Shown piece after piece: positions 1 through 7,398 of a stretch of DNA of 32,639 nt (within the stretch, counting starts at the first letter, position 1; the number at the start of each line of letters is the position of its first letter). A program made the translations under genes and the position numbers. The notes beneath the pieces were generated by a model. The model did not search any database, was not told the DNA's origin, and saw only the letters and a list, made by a program, of their open reading frames with translations. This DNA is from Roseovarius sp. MMSF_3359 (GTDB lineage Bacteria > Pseudomonadota > Alphaproteobacteria > Rhodobacterales > Rhodobacteraceae): contig NZ_JASHJC010000025.1 in assembly GCF_030733385.1 (NCBI RefSeq), positions 1-32,639 of the forward strand. The letters run 5' to 3'.

Positions 1-357
1 ATCTCGACTTCATTTGTCCGTCCTTTTGTTGGGCGGACTCTACACAAAAATGGAGGAGATTCAGGGGCTCAGGTCAGCTTTATCAAACGTCAAATCACCT
101 CCAAACTTCTCGTAGTTCAGAACCTCAGGTCAGCTGGAAACCCGATACGATGGGCTGTACGCAACGCATAGTTTGGGGGCACGACTAAGCATACCGCGAC
201 GAACCTGCACTGAATGCCGTTAGTGCCAAGCTCTCATTGCTGCACAGGCCAACAGCACTGCTGCGCTCGAGAGTCGGAGGCGGGCAACATTGCCGCCATA
301 AACAAACCCATAATTCCTACCAATAATAAGCGAAATATCATTCGGCATCTCCTGCAT
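1..357. other. Gene-free left edge
   Basis: No coding region could be supported here. The stretch contains a 12-bp direct repeat, CTCAGGTCAGCT, at 68-79 and 124-135, and a short inverted repeat GTCCG/CGGAC at 18-22 and 35-39. Neither resembles a known insertion-sequence end that I recognise. It lies downstream of the minus-strand TPR gene and has the AT-rich look of the whole left side. Confidence 0.5.
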
Positions 358-1293
358 TTAATTTCTTAGACTTATCAGAAGGGGCTCAATTTCTTTCAAT
401 TGCTGTGGAATTTGGCCCTGTCCTCTGATCACATTCTGAAGGGCTTCACCTTCAAATAGTTGAATGGACCCAGCAAAGTGTATACAGTCACTTCTCTCAT
501 CTTCAGAAAAGCTTTCAGTACTTAGGGCGCTGTATCCAATCATTATCTTTGCCATCTCTGTAAAGTCTCCGTAATTTTCTGGCGCACAGAGAACAGCGAG
601 TGCCGTCTCAAACTGATTAACCATTAGTAGTGAGAGTCCGTAATTGAAGGCGATCGATTGATTAAAATCACCCCTAGAGTCATAGTCTTCCCAAAGCGCC
701 GAAAGCACGCCAACTGCATCTTGGTATCGACCTGATGCAATCAGCCCTGCGGACAAATTGAACTTTACACCCTGTAAATTCTCTAAATCCGCAGTAAGTA
801 TTTGTGCCTTTTCCCATGCGGCCACCGCCTCTTTGTGCTTTCCACATGCAAAGTATGCTACACCAAGCGTATTGAAGGAGCTCCAATCTGTATCGTCCAG
901 CAATATAGCACGATTTGAAATCGAGATTGCCCGCGCACAGAATCCATCACTAACCAGTCTTCGAGACTCAGCATTCAGTTTGTTGATTTCAATGGTTTCT
1001 TCGATATCCAGCGGCAGTACTGTGGGGGTCGCAAAATATGAAATCACACCCAAGGCAAAAGCGCCTGTCGCTCTTACTGTGATTGGCCCGAATTTGCCTC
1101 TAACATGCAGAGCGCCGAGAACCTGATTAGCAACCACAGCTACAGATATAGCCAGTGCGATACGTATCAGAATAACAATGTTTGGATCTGAAAATGGTTC
1201 ATTTCGATATGCAAGGTAGCCAACCAGGGCAAAGACAAAAACTGCACAAAAAACCGCAGCAGACCTTTCAAGATTATTTCTTTTGTCGGGCAT
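358..1293 (-). CDS. Membrane-anchored TPR-repeat protein, unknown role
   Basis: This 311-residue protein has about three hydrophobic segments at its N-terminus (residues 11-29, 39-62 and 71-88). They are followed by a soluble alpha-helical part with tetratricopeptide-like repeats from about residue 110, for example the W-x2-LG-x2-Y pattern of a TPR helix pair at 137-165. TPR domains usually mediate protein-protein contacts, so a scaffold role at the inner membrane is likely, but the partner is unknown. The start is an ATG preceded by GAGGAAAGG, a good ribosome-binding site. It is a single gene with no close neighbour in the same transcription unit; the catalase-like gene upstream on the same strand is 276 bases away. 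The region is accessory and AT-rich. The ORF and its membrane/TPR layout are well supported, the function is not. Confidence 0.75.
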   Translation of the reverse strand: MPDKRNNLERSAAVFCAVFVFALVGYLAYRNEPFSDPNIVILIRIALAISVAVVANQVLGALHVRGKFGPITVRATGAFALGVISYFATPTVLPLDIEETIEINKLNAESRRLVSDGFCARAISISNRAILLDDTDWSSFNTLGVAYFACGKHKEAVAAWEKAQILTADLENLQGVKFNLSAGLIASGRYQDAVGVLSALWEDYDSRGDFNQSIAFNYGLSLLMVNQFETALAVLCAPENYGDFTEMAKIMIGYSALSTESFSEDERSDCIHFAGSIQLFEGEALQNVIRGQGQIPQQLKEIEPLLISLRN

Positions 1294-1569
1294 TACCTTT
1301 CCTCACTATGAAACTAGTTTTTCAAGTATATCCTTCAAAATTCTGCCTTAGCCCACATTCTCCAGATAGAGTGCATTCCCGTACACATTATTGCTATCTT
1401 GTCCCCGATCAAGTCTCAAAAGCACGCTGCGCCGCGATGCCCGCAACCGGAAAACGACAGGCACAGGATCATCTTGAAAGTTCGAAAATCCCCGCATTTG
1501 CATATTCTTCGCCGGGACCTGCGGAAACTTAGCGATAAGCCATTCTCAAAGCGCGACTGCATCACGGAC

Positions 1570-2508
1570 TTAGGCATGTTCCCGCTGCCGCTTGTCAGCA
1601 AGTGTGTCATAAACCTTTTTCCGCGCGGCATTGATGGCGCCAAGTGGTTCATGCTCGGGTGGCACATGCCAAGGGTTAAAGCGCAAATGCTCCACATCCA
1701 GGTCCGGAGCGCTGCCTGGGTCGGTCTCGATCGCCAGCGTCGCCACGGTCACCAGGTCAGACACATCAGCCCAAGAGTATGAAGGCATTTCGATATCCAC
1801 GTCGCGCGGGTTGCTAGGACGTTCGATGCAAAACGCAACCTCTACGACACTCGCTTCCGAGGTCGCCTCACACGCCAGTATCTTGTATTTCACAGGTCCA
1901 ATATCTCCGAGCCTGTAGGGTGTCGCGCTGGAATACTCCAGGTGCCAGCGTTTGACCTTACTGATCGGCTCTTTCTCGCCCCGAAAGCGGAACAGACGCA
2001 GCGCATCATCCAGCGTTCGCAGCGTGAATATGGTTCCAACGAGGCCGCCCAACGCCTCCCAGAAGGAAAATGCATCGTCTGAGGTTTGCTTCCGCTGCAG
2101 GAGTGGCACCAATTTTTCGTTGACTATCGTATAGTCACCGAGGTCGTCGGAAAAAAACGTATCGACATCGACCAGGACGAAATCGATGGCGCATGCGTCG
2201 TCTGGGTCGGTTAGTAACCGCTCTCCCGGATCAGCATGAATTTTAATCGCCATGCCGTGAACATCGGGTTTTGCAGCGTCTTGCTCTTTTCCATTGGAAT
2301 AGCGGATCACCGCAGTGTAGCTCGCCGGTGTTGCAAACAGCCCTTGTGCCAAAGCCGGGTCAGTGTCGTCTAGCGCATGCACCTTAAAAGTCGCGCGGTG
2401 ATGGCCGCCATGTTTTGCATGTTGCGCCCGGCATCCTTTAGCCGGAATCTGCGTGTTGGCTTTGATGATACGGTCGATAAGAGCGTCCGGCTCTTCTGCT
2501 TTTGTCAT
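1570..2508 (-). CDS. Catalase-related haem-binding protein (y4iL-like)
   Basis: The protein resembles the short catalase-like family typified by rhizobial y4iL, which keeps the catalase core but lacks the full catalase length. At 312 residues it is far shorter than the usual 480 or more. Visible catalase-like blocks are a His-rich segment around residues 30-37, I-R-Y-S-N-G near 68-73 followed by PDVHGMAIK near 81-89, and a C-terminal FNPWHVPPEHEPLG motif near 277-290 that is characteristic of this subfamily. The frame is open up to 2655, but the ATG at 2508 has GGAG at good spacing (TTGGAGAATATT then ATG), so I use that start. A peroxide or organic-peroxide detoxifying role is plausible but unproven for this subfamily. 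It lies 137 bases downstream of the amidase gene on the same strand. Confidence 0.8.
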   Translation of the reverse strand: MTKAEEPDALIDRIIKANTQIPAKGCRAQHAKHGGHHRATFKVHALDDTDPALAQGLFATPASYTAVIRYSNGKEQDAAKPDVHGMAIKIHADPGERLLTDPDDACAIDFVLVDVDTFFSDDLGDYTIVNEKLVPLLQRKQTSDDAFSFWEALGGLVGTIFTLRTLDDALRLFRFRGEKEPISKVKRWHLEYSSATPYRLGDIGPVKYKILACEATSEASVVEVAFCIERPSNPRDVDIEMPSYSWADVSDLVTVATLAIETDPGSAPDLDVEHLRFNPWHVPPEHEPLGAINAARKKVYDTLADKRQREHA

Positions 2509-2645
2509 AATATTCTCCAAAATATACGCAACACTCGCTTCAAAGGCGTGTGTTGCGCAGGGTAACTCGAAAGTGCTTTCAACGGAGGGTTTGAACAGCC
2601 ACCGAAGCCATACAGTTTTCCCATTTGCGTCTGGTCCAACTCTTC

Positions 2646-3293
2646 CTAGAGCCATTCACTGACCGTGAAGCCCGGGCAAGCTTTCTGAGCATAATCGTTG
2701 TGGCCGCTGATCTTCCCGATCAGAGTCCGGCCCCGAATGTCTGCGATCAAATCGCGCAGTGTGGCATCTTGCGCATCCGTGAAGTTGTCACTGAAAGCAT
2801 CAGTCTCGGACGAACCGAAACCACCGATCAGGGAGATGCTGATCGTACCGGGATTGTGGCCTCTCACATGGGCACCAACAACAGTTTCCGCGCGTCCCTT
2901 TGCGACGCTGCCGTCGCGGTCAATCAAATAGTGGTAACCGATATCTGTCCAACCGCGATCCGACACGTGCCACCTGCGGATTTCGGCCGCCTTCTCTTCA
3001 ACCGAACGGCCTGCATACCATTCGGGACGGGTGGCCGTGCAGTGCACGATGATCTCATCCACGGCATGGCGAGCACGGCCCTGGTAAATCATGCCTCCCG
3101 TGCTGGTGGCAGCCGCGACCTGTTGCATCGCGGCAGCTTCGCCATCATTGTGGAGCCAGTCTTCAGCGGCCTTGCGCGTCCGGCGGCCAAAATCACCGTC
3201 AATCGGGCCGGGGTTGTAGCCAAGCGCATTCAGCGCTTGTTGAATGGATGTCACGGCAGCAGCCGGGCTGGTAATTGCAGCGTAATTTGTCAT
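2646..3293 (-). CDS. N-acetylmuramoyl-L-alanine amidase with peptidoglycan-binding domain (endolysin-like)
   Basis: The protein is 215 residues long. Residues 13-48 form a peptidoglycan-binding type 1 domain (LNALGYNPGPIDGDFG, then a RRTRKA helix). Residues 78-215 form an Amidase_2/T7-lysozyme-like domain that cleaves the amide bond between N-acetylmuramic acid and L-alanine. The expected zinc ligands are visible: His84 (IIVHCTAT), His198 (SGHNDY) and Cys206 (KACPGF). Tyr120 (GYHY) and Lys204 match the catalytic pair of T7 lysozyme. There is no signal peptide, as in phage endolysins that need a holin. No holin or other phage gene is next to it, so it may be a leftover lysis gene of a lost prophage or a domesticated enzyme. 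The ATG start has AGGGA upstream. Confidence 0.87.
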   Translation of the reverse strand: MTNYAAITSPAAAVTSIQQALNALGYNPGPIDGDFGRRTRKAAEDWLHNDGEAAAMQQVAAATSTGGMIYQGRARHAVDEIIVHCTATRPEWYAGRSVEEKAAEIRRWHVSDRGWTDIGYHYLIDRDGSVAKGRAETVVGAHVRGHNPGTISISLIGGFGSSETDAFSDNFTDAQDATLRDLIADIRGRTLIGKISGHNDYAQKACPGFTVSEWL

Positions 3294-3482
3294 TTTGTTA
3301 TTCCCTAACTAATCTGATCAAACCCGGGGCTCAGCGCCATGGGCGGTTTATTCGTGAGCTCGGCACAATGATTTACCGATCCACCTATTGATCAGGTTAG
3401 AGGGCTACGCTTCGTGATTCATGGTCCGAACAGATCATGACTCTTCCATTAGTTGAAATGGGGAACCCTGAATCACCGGTCA

Positions 3483-4637
3483 TCAAGTGACGGGCGGCAG
3501 CACGCGAAGGATCAGCCGTATCAACTCGTTTCTACTGCTCACGCCCGCCTTGGAAAGCACGGCAGCGACCTGGTTCTTGGCCGTTGCCGGGCTTGTATTT
3601 CGGTGTTCTGCGATCTCTGCAATGCTTGCGCCTTCCGCGATCCATCGGCAAACATCGGTTTCCGCTTGCGTCAAGCTGTAAAGCTCAGTGAATCGGTCAA
3701 GCCTGAGATATGGGATCCGTTCAGGATCAATTATGGTGACGAGCGCACCGTCCAGCCCGTGCTCGAGTTCAGCTTTGCTGTCACTGATGGGGCCAATGTC
3801 CAGCAGGTAGGGGGTCAGCCCTGACGGACGCCTGACCGAGATCAGGGATTCGTGCCGGTTTGCCTCGCCTCGGGCCGTGGCCGCCACGTCGAAAATATGT
3901 GATCGGATTTTCGACGTTACGTCGGGATCAGATGTGACGATTGTCCCGTCACGCGCCAATGCGATACCGTCCTTCAGATCAAGGATCCTTTCCACTTCCG
4001 CGTTTCTGACGATCACCTGACCATCCGGCAACGCAATCGCTATTCCCGCCTGCACGTGGTCCAAAACCGTGAGTGCGGCCTTGTACCGGGCCTTCAGAAA
4101 GGTAAAGACGCGGCCAATCTCCAAAGCTTTCGTCAGATGTGGCAGCAGGGCGCGTATGCGATTGCTCGCAGTTGTCGGAATTTCATGTTCCCTACGGTCA
4201 AAGCCGACGCTCATCGCGTCGAACCAGACAGGATCTGAGTTCAGGCGCACCCCAAGTCGCCGGGCGATACCGGTTCTTTTTCTCAGGTAGGCGTAATCTT
4301 TGCGACCGTCGAGAATTTCGGCCGACTTTCCCGTTTCAAGGTCAGGGATCGGTTGATGCACCGGTTGAGCCTGAAGAAAATCCCAATCCTGGTTTTGCAG
4401 CCGGGAAAGCCAGGCACCATAGTACCACCCCGCTGGTGTGCGGGAGAAATCAAGGTAGACGCTGGACATCAGCGTCAGGTCTTTTGCCCCGGCATTCCGG
4501 CCCCGGACGACCAGGGCAATTGCCTTGGCTTCGACGACGGACGCCGTTGCATCCAAAGCCTTGCGCCAGCTTCCGGGATTAACAGCTGTATCGTAAATCG
4601 TTTCGAGGGCCTGATAGCCGCTGAAATCTAACTTCAA
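3483..4637 (-). CDS. LuxR-type transcriptional regulator with PAS-like sensor region
   Basis: The 384-residue protein ends in a LuxR/NarL-type helix-turn-helix at about residues 315-378 (LTQAETDVCRWIAEG, then SIAEIAEHRNTSPATAKNQV, then SRNELI). Upstream is a PAS-like segment around residues 190-245 (VLDHVQAGIAIALPDGQVI). The N-terminal 180 residues form an uncharacterised sensory region often seen in orphan LuxR regulators of alphaproteobacteria. The start codon is TTG at 4637: the six bases TAACAA separate it from a consensus GGAGG, and no ATG is better placed. It has no autoinducer-binding domain and no adjacent luxI. The target is unknown; it is transcribed alone and is followed upstream by a 640-base gene-free gap. 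Confidence 0.85.
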   Translation of the reverse strand: MKLDFSGYQALETIYDTAVNPGSWRKALDATASVVEAKAIALVVRGRNAGAKDLTLMSSVYLDFSRTPAGWYYGAWLSRLQNQDWDFLQAQPVHQPIPDLETGKSAEILDGRKDYAYLRKRTGIARRLGVRLNSDPVWFDAMSVGFDRREHEIPTTASNRIRALLPHLTKALEIGRVFTFLKARYKAALTVLDHVQAGIAIALPDGQVIVRNAEVERILDLKDGIALARDGTIVTSDPDVTSKIRSHIFDVAATARGEANRHESLISVRRPSGLTPYLLDIGPISDSKAELEHGLDGALVTIIDPERIPYLRLDRFTELYSLTQAETDVCRWIAEGASIAEIAEHRNTSPATAKNQVAAVLSKAGVSSRNELIRLILRVLPPVT

Positions 4638-5167
4638 TTGTTACCTCCGGAGTTCGTAGGGTTGCGGCGGGCATCAAAGCCATACCCTTTTGCGTGTCGC
4701 GATGGAGGGCTCTTTCTAAACCAGCTGTGCATCTTGTTTATAGCGCACAAGTTGGAAAAAACGCGAACGCAAGTCGCGGCTGGTCTACACTCAACTGATA
4801 ATTCTGTCGGTCGAAACGAGGATACTTGAAGCTTTCTCCCGAAGACCAAGATGGGAAGCAATAATTTGAACGGCAGCAGGGCCCCGCTTCTCGATGGCCA
4901 ATCCAGACCGCAGCGAAAGTCCGCGTTTGAGCCGCTCAAGAATCCGAAATGCTGCGTCGTGCATGAACGGCGGCTTTCAGGAATCTATAGGTGAATTCTG
5001 GAAGTGGTCGAAATTCGGCTCTGGGCCGTCCCGATCGGCGCGATTTTGACGTGGCTGCAAGTTGCTGCAACCGGCCCGGCGGCGGCAGCTAGCCCACTTG
5101 CACCTAAGTGTGCCCGCAGCGAAGGTCTGGTCTTGGAGACCCCTCAAAAGTTGTTGAACATGCGCCC

Positions 5168-5188
5168 AGCAAAAGAAGTTCTTTTGCT
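5168..5188. repeat. Perfect 21-bp palindrome (10-bp arms)
   Basis: Arms AGCAAAAGAA and TTCTTTTGCT surround a single central G with no mismatch. Such symmetry suits a dimeric regulator's operator or a hairpin. There is no gene immediately beside it, so its role is open. Confidence 0.6.
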
Positions 5189-5211
5189 TAACCGACAGGC
5201 CCTCGCAACTC

Positions 5212-5231
5212 TCAAAAATGATCGTTTTTGA
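5212..5231. repeat. Inverted repeat TCAAAAA...TTTTTGA
   Basis: Seven-base perfect arms are separated by TGATCG. It lies 24 bases after the 21-bp palindrome and 46 bases before the IS3 left end. The AT-rich arms could form a weak hairpin, or the site could be an operator half-site pair. Confidence 0.5.
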
Positions 5232-5340
5232 AATGCAGCATATGCGCCCAATGCACAACCCAAGCAAAATCGGTGTATGAGGTGACCCTAGATATGTAGA
5301 CGGTTTGCTTGAATTTTTTTGGAAGCAAGGAAAGACACAA

Positions 5341-5577
5341 ATGTCAGGTCAATTTCGCTACTCGGATGAATTCAAGATCGATACGGTGGCTCAGAGCACG
5401 GAGCGTGGTTATTCGGTCAAGGAAGTGGCTGAAAGGCTCGGGATCAGCGCCAAATCTCTGTATATTTGGATGGCACAATTCCCGAAGCCACAGAGGCAGA
5501 CGGATCAAGAAGCTGAGGTCAGGCGTCTCAAGAAAGAACCGACCCGCGTGACCGAGGAGCGCGAAATCTTAAAATAG
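5341..5577 (+). pseudogene. IS3-family transposase OrfA, nonsense-truncated
   Basis: The 78 readable residues are a typical IS3 OrfA: RYSDEFKIDTV, then a helix-turn-helix (SVKEVAERLGISAKSLYIWM), then the start of the leucine-zipper region (EAEVRRLKKE...EEREILK). OrfA binds the terminal repeats and dimerises with OrfB. The reading is interrupted by TAG at 5575-5577 where family members continue with Lys. After the stop the same frame still encodes ATAYFTRYAK, with the natural TGA stop at 5608-5610, so this is a single nonsense mutation near the C-terminus. The start at 5341 has AAGGAAAG upstream; the frame is open further upstream (5305) but without family similarity. Confidence 0.85.
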
Positions 5578-5606
5578 GCCACCGCGTACTTCACCAGGTA
5601 TGCAAA

Positions 5607-5702
5607 GTGAGGTACGCGTTTATCGACGCGTATCGCGAGCTGCATCCTGTCCGTGTTGACTATGAAAAAAGACAGCACAAACTGGAAATGACAGGTGTCT
5701 AA
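5607..5702 (+). pseudogene. IS3-family transposase OrfB, N-terminal fragment
   Basis: A GTG at 5607 overlaps the natural OrfA stop (GTGA) and opens a frame beginning VRYAFIDAYRELHPVRV. This matches the usual N-terminus of IS3 OrfB (YAFID-x-R-x4-PV). Similarity ends near 5660, after which the frame runs into right-end sequence and stops at 5700-5702. The integrase catalytic domain with its DDE triad is entirely missing, so the copy cannot supply transposase. Confidence 0.75.
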
Positions 5703-5830
5703 GAAACTAGGGGCACCTCACTCCGCGAAATTGCAGTCACTTCACTGGAACTTTGTACAGACATGAAATCAACCATGCATTGCAGCCGGTTGAGTGAAAG
5801 GAGTTATCAAAGCTGTTGGAAGGGCGAAGT

Positions 5831-5866
5831 GTCGAGATGACGGTACAAGTAAGTAGCCATCTCGAC
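5831..5866. terminator. Inverted repeat downstream of the membrane-protein gene
   Basis: GTCGAGATG (5831-5839) and CATCTCGAC (5858-5866) are perfect nine-base arms around an 18-base loop. The repeat lies 23 bases past the 3' end of the minus-strand gene ending at 5890, so it could end that transcript. There is no T-run after it, so a factor-independent terminator is doubtful; an RNA-stabilising hairpin or a protein site is equally possible. Confidence 0.35.
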
Positions 5867-5889
5867 GTAGTCTGTTAGAATCTCTGGTC

Positions 5890-7329
5890 TTACCAACCCA
5901 CGGCTTTGTCCCTGAACTGTAGATGAACGACGTTATCCGTGGCAGTTCCGCCACTCTCGCGGACCGGATTGGGCATAAGCACAACCTGCTGTCGCGCTTT
6001 CCGGTGGGCGGCCTCGATATCGCGTTCTGCCTTTTCCACCTTCGCTTTGAGGCCTTCAAAGCGTGCCGTTATCTCGGCTTCGACCTTCTGATCTTCCACC
6101 AAGTTGAAGAGTTTTGGTGGATCAGGCGTAATCGCGATGGTTTCGGTGGCCCAGTATGCGGGCACAACAGAAGAAGCCACCATCAAATGCTCTCGCCTTG
6201 ATTTCACAACTTGTTCGTACGCTTTCGCAATCCGTTCACAGGCCACGAAGTAGTCCGATTGTGCGGCATCGCTTTCAATTCGAGATCGTGTGAATTCAAC
6301 ATAGTTGGCTTCAGCTTCTGCCAAGTTCAGTTGCAACTCAACAATGCTTGCATCTGCTGATTTCTGTAGCGCAGCGGGCGCGGTTTTGTCCATCAATCTC
6401 AGCCGAACCATGGCCGCTTTCATCATACGGTCACTGGCCTCAAGCTCGCGAACTGGGTCGCACATCAGTCCAAATTTTACAGCAGACAGGAAAGCAATGA
6501 TGAGGCCAAGAGCAAAAATCAGCAGCCCCTCAAGGGTCGTTGGAAAGAAACCATCTGCAAGTATATTCTGGATATTCGGAGAGTATGTCGCTCCGCTTTG
6601 CGACCTCACATAAGCGATCGCCAAGTTGATCCAAACGATAGCAAAGATCGCAGCACAGGCAATCAGAAGAGAGAACCACCGCTTCCAGCGCCGTAAGTGT
6701 CCAACAGCCCACAGACGCAGGCACAACCAACCTGCAAGCCCGCCGATACCAATATTGCCAAGTGAGATCATGAACGCCAATGACCAACCGGCGAACAAGC
6801 CGCCTTCGCCGAAGTCTGCAATGACAGCGCCGTTTGCGAGCGTTTCCACGACCAGGACAATTGCTGCCATAAGGAATACCAGCCAACGACGTTTTGCGTA
6901 CCGCGGTGCACGCGTCAGGCCGTACAGGACCTGTGTTCTGCGTCCTTCGTCTTCTGCATCCCGCACTTCAGCTAAGATTTGTTCGCGCTCTTCACGGTAA
7001 CTCGTGACGCATACCATCAAATCAGTCTCAGCCTGCGCAGCCAAGCGAGAAGGGAACCCCTCATCCAGTTCGGTATCTGCGCGTTGTTCCCTACGCTCTC
7101 GTTCTTGCTCACTTACAATCTCGGCTTGACTAAGTTCTGCGTCGCGAGCGCTTTCCAACAGACGAAGTTCGCCTTCGTCTTGTTCGGCCGATGCGGGGAC
7201 GCTTGCAGGGTGGGCGGACCACTTGGCGGCAGTCCAGTAAATTGCTTCGGGCAAACCAAGATCTTTGCTAAGTTCGTCAACATCTTGGACATTGAACCTT
7301 TTGTCACTTGAGGACTTCCAGATCGCCAT
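5890..7329 (-). CDS. Four-helix membrane protein with long coiled coils, unknown function
   Basis: I do not recognise a named family. The 479 residues divide into an acidic, charged N-terminal region (48-135, probably helical), four membrane segments (about 148-168, 178-205, 218-240 and 265-287), and a long helical C-terminal part (295-385 and 410-450) with coiled-coil-like spacing. The N- and C-terminal helical parts would face the same side, presumably the cytoplasm. The ATG has AGGA at good spacing. It follows the von Willebrand A-like gene by 69 bases on the same strand, but a strong terminator-like hairpin lies in that spacer. The pairing suggests a two-part membrane complex. Analogy to stator-like or defence-associated coiled-coil membrane proteins is only a guess. 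Confidence 0.7.
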   Translation of the reverse strand: MAIWKSSSDKRFNVQDVDELSKDLGLPEAIYWTAAKWSAHPASVPASAEQDEGELRLLESARDAELSQAEIVSEQERERREQRADTELDEGFPSRLAAQAETDLMVCVTSYREEREQILAEVRDAEDEGRRTQVLYGLTRAPRYAKRRWLVFLMAAIVLVVETLANGAVIADFGEGGLFAGWSLAFMISLGNIGIGGLAGWLCLRLWAVGHLRRWKRWFSLLIACAAIFAIVWINLAIAYVRSQSGATYSPNIQNILADGFFPTTLEGLLIFALGLIIAFLSAVKFGLMCDPVRELEASDRMMKAAMVRLRLMDKTAPAALQKSADASIVELQLNLAEAEANYVEFTRSRIESDAAQSDYFVACERIAKAYEQVVKSRREHLMVASSVVPAYWATETIAITPDPPKLFNLVEDQKVEAEITARFEGLKAKVEKAERDIEAAHRKARQQVVLMPNPVRESGGTATDNVVHLQFRDKAVGW

Positions 7330-7359
7330 TTGATCATCCTTTTTGCTTGGTGTGAAAAT

Positions 7360-7391
7360 GCCCCGCTAAGGCCGTCAGCGGCCTTTGGGGC
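7360..7391 (-). terminator. Terminator-like hairpin between the paired minus-strand genes
   Basis: AAGGCCG (7368-7374) pairs with CGGCCTT (7379-7385) around loop TCAG, and an outer GCCCC/GGGGC stem (7360-7364 with 7387-7391) extends it. Read on the minus strand the GC-rich stem is followed by ATTTTCA, as in a factor-independent terminator. It sits after the upstream gene and before the ATG at 7329, so it may reduce rather than abolish expression of the second gene. Confidence 0.7.
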
Positions 7392-7398
7392 GCTATAC

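Larger units (their letters stand above)
4638..5277. other. 640-base intergenic gap with perfect palindromes
   Basis: I see no convincing gene. The short open frames on both strands lack ribosome-binding sites and family resemblance. The gap must hold the promoter of the minus-strand LuxR-type gene. Its right half contains two strong inverted repeats, annotated separately, and a smaller hairpin GGTCT-TGG-AGACC at 5129-5141. It ends at the left terminal repeat of the IS3-family remnant. Confidence 0.6.
5278..5720 (+). mobile_element. Internally deleted IS3-family element with both terminal inverted repeats
   Basis: The left end TGAGGTGACCCTAG (5278-5291) and right end CTAGGGGCACCTCA (5707-5720) are inverted copies with 13 of 14 matches, and the similarity continues inward around TAGAC. 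Between them lie a nearly full orfA and only about 19 recognisable codons of orfB, so most of the DDE transposase domain has been deleted. At about 443 bp this is a non-autonomous, MITE-like derivative of an element normally 1.2-1.5 kb long. The three bases flanking each end (GTA and CTC) differ, so no target duplication is visible. Confidence 0.85.

Noticed and set aside
5004..5231. 75-codon open frame in the gap before the IS3 remnant
   Set aside because: No ribosome-binding site and no similarity; its end is made of the two inverted repeats.
5275..5723. Target-site duplication around the IS3 remnant
   Set aside because: The flanking triplets GTA and CTC differ, so no duplication can be claimed.
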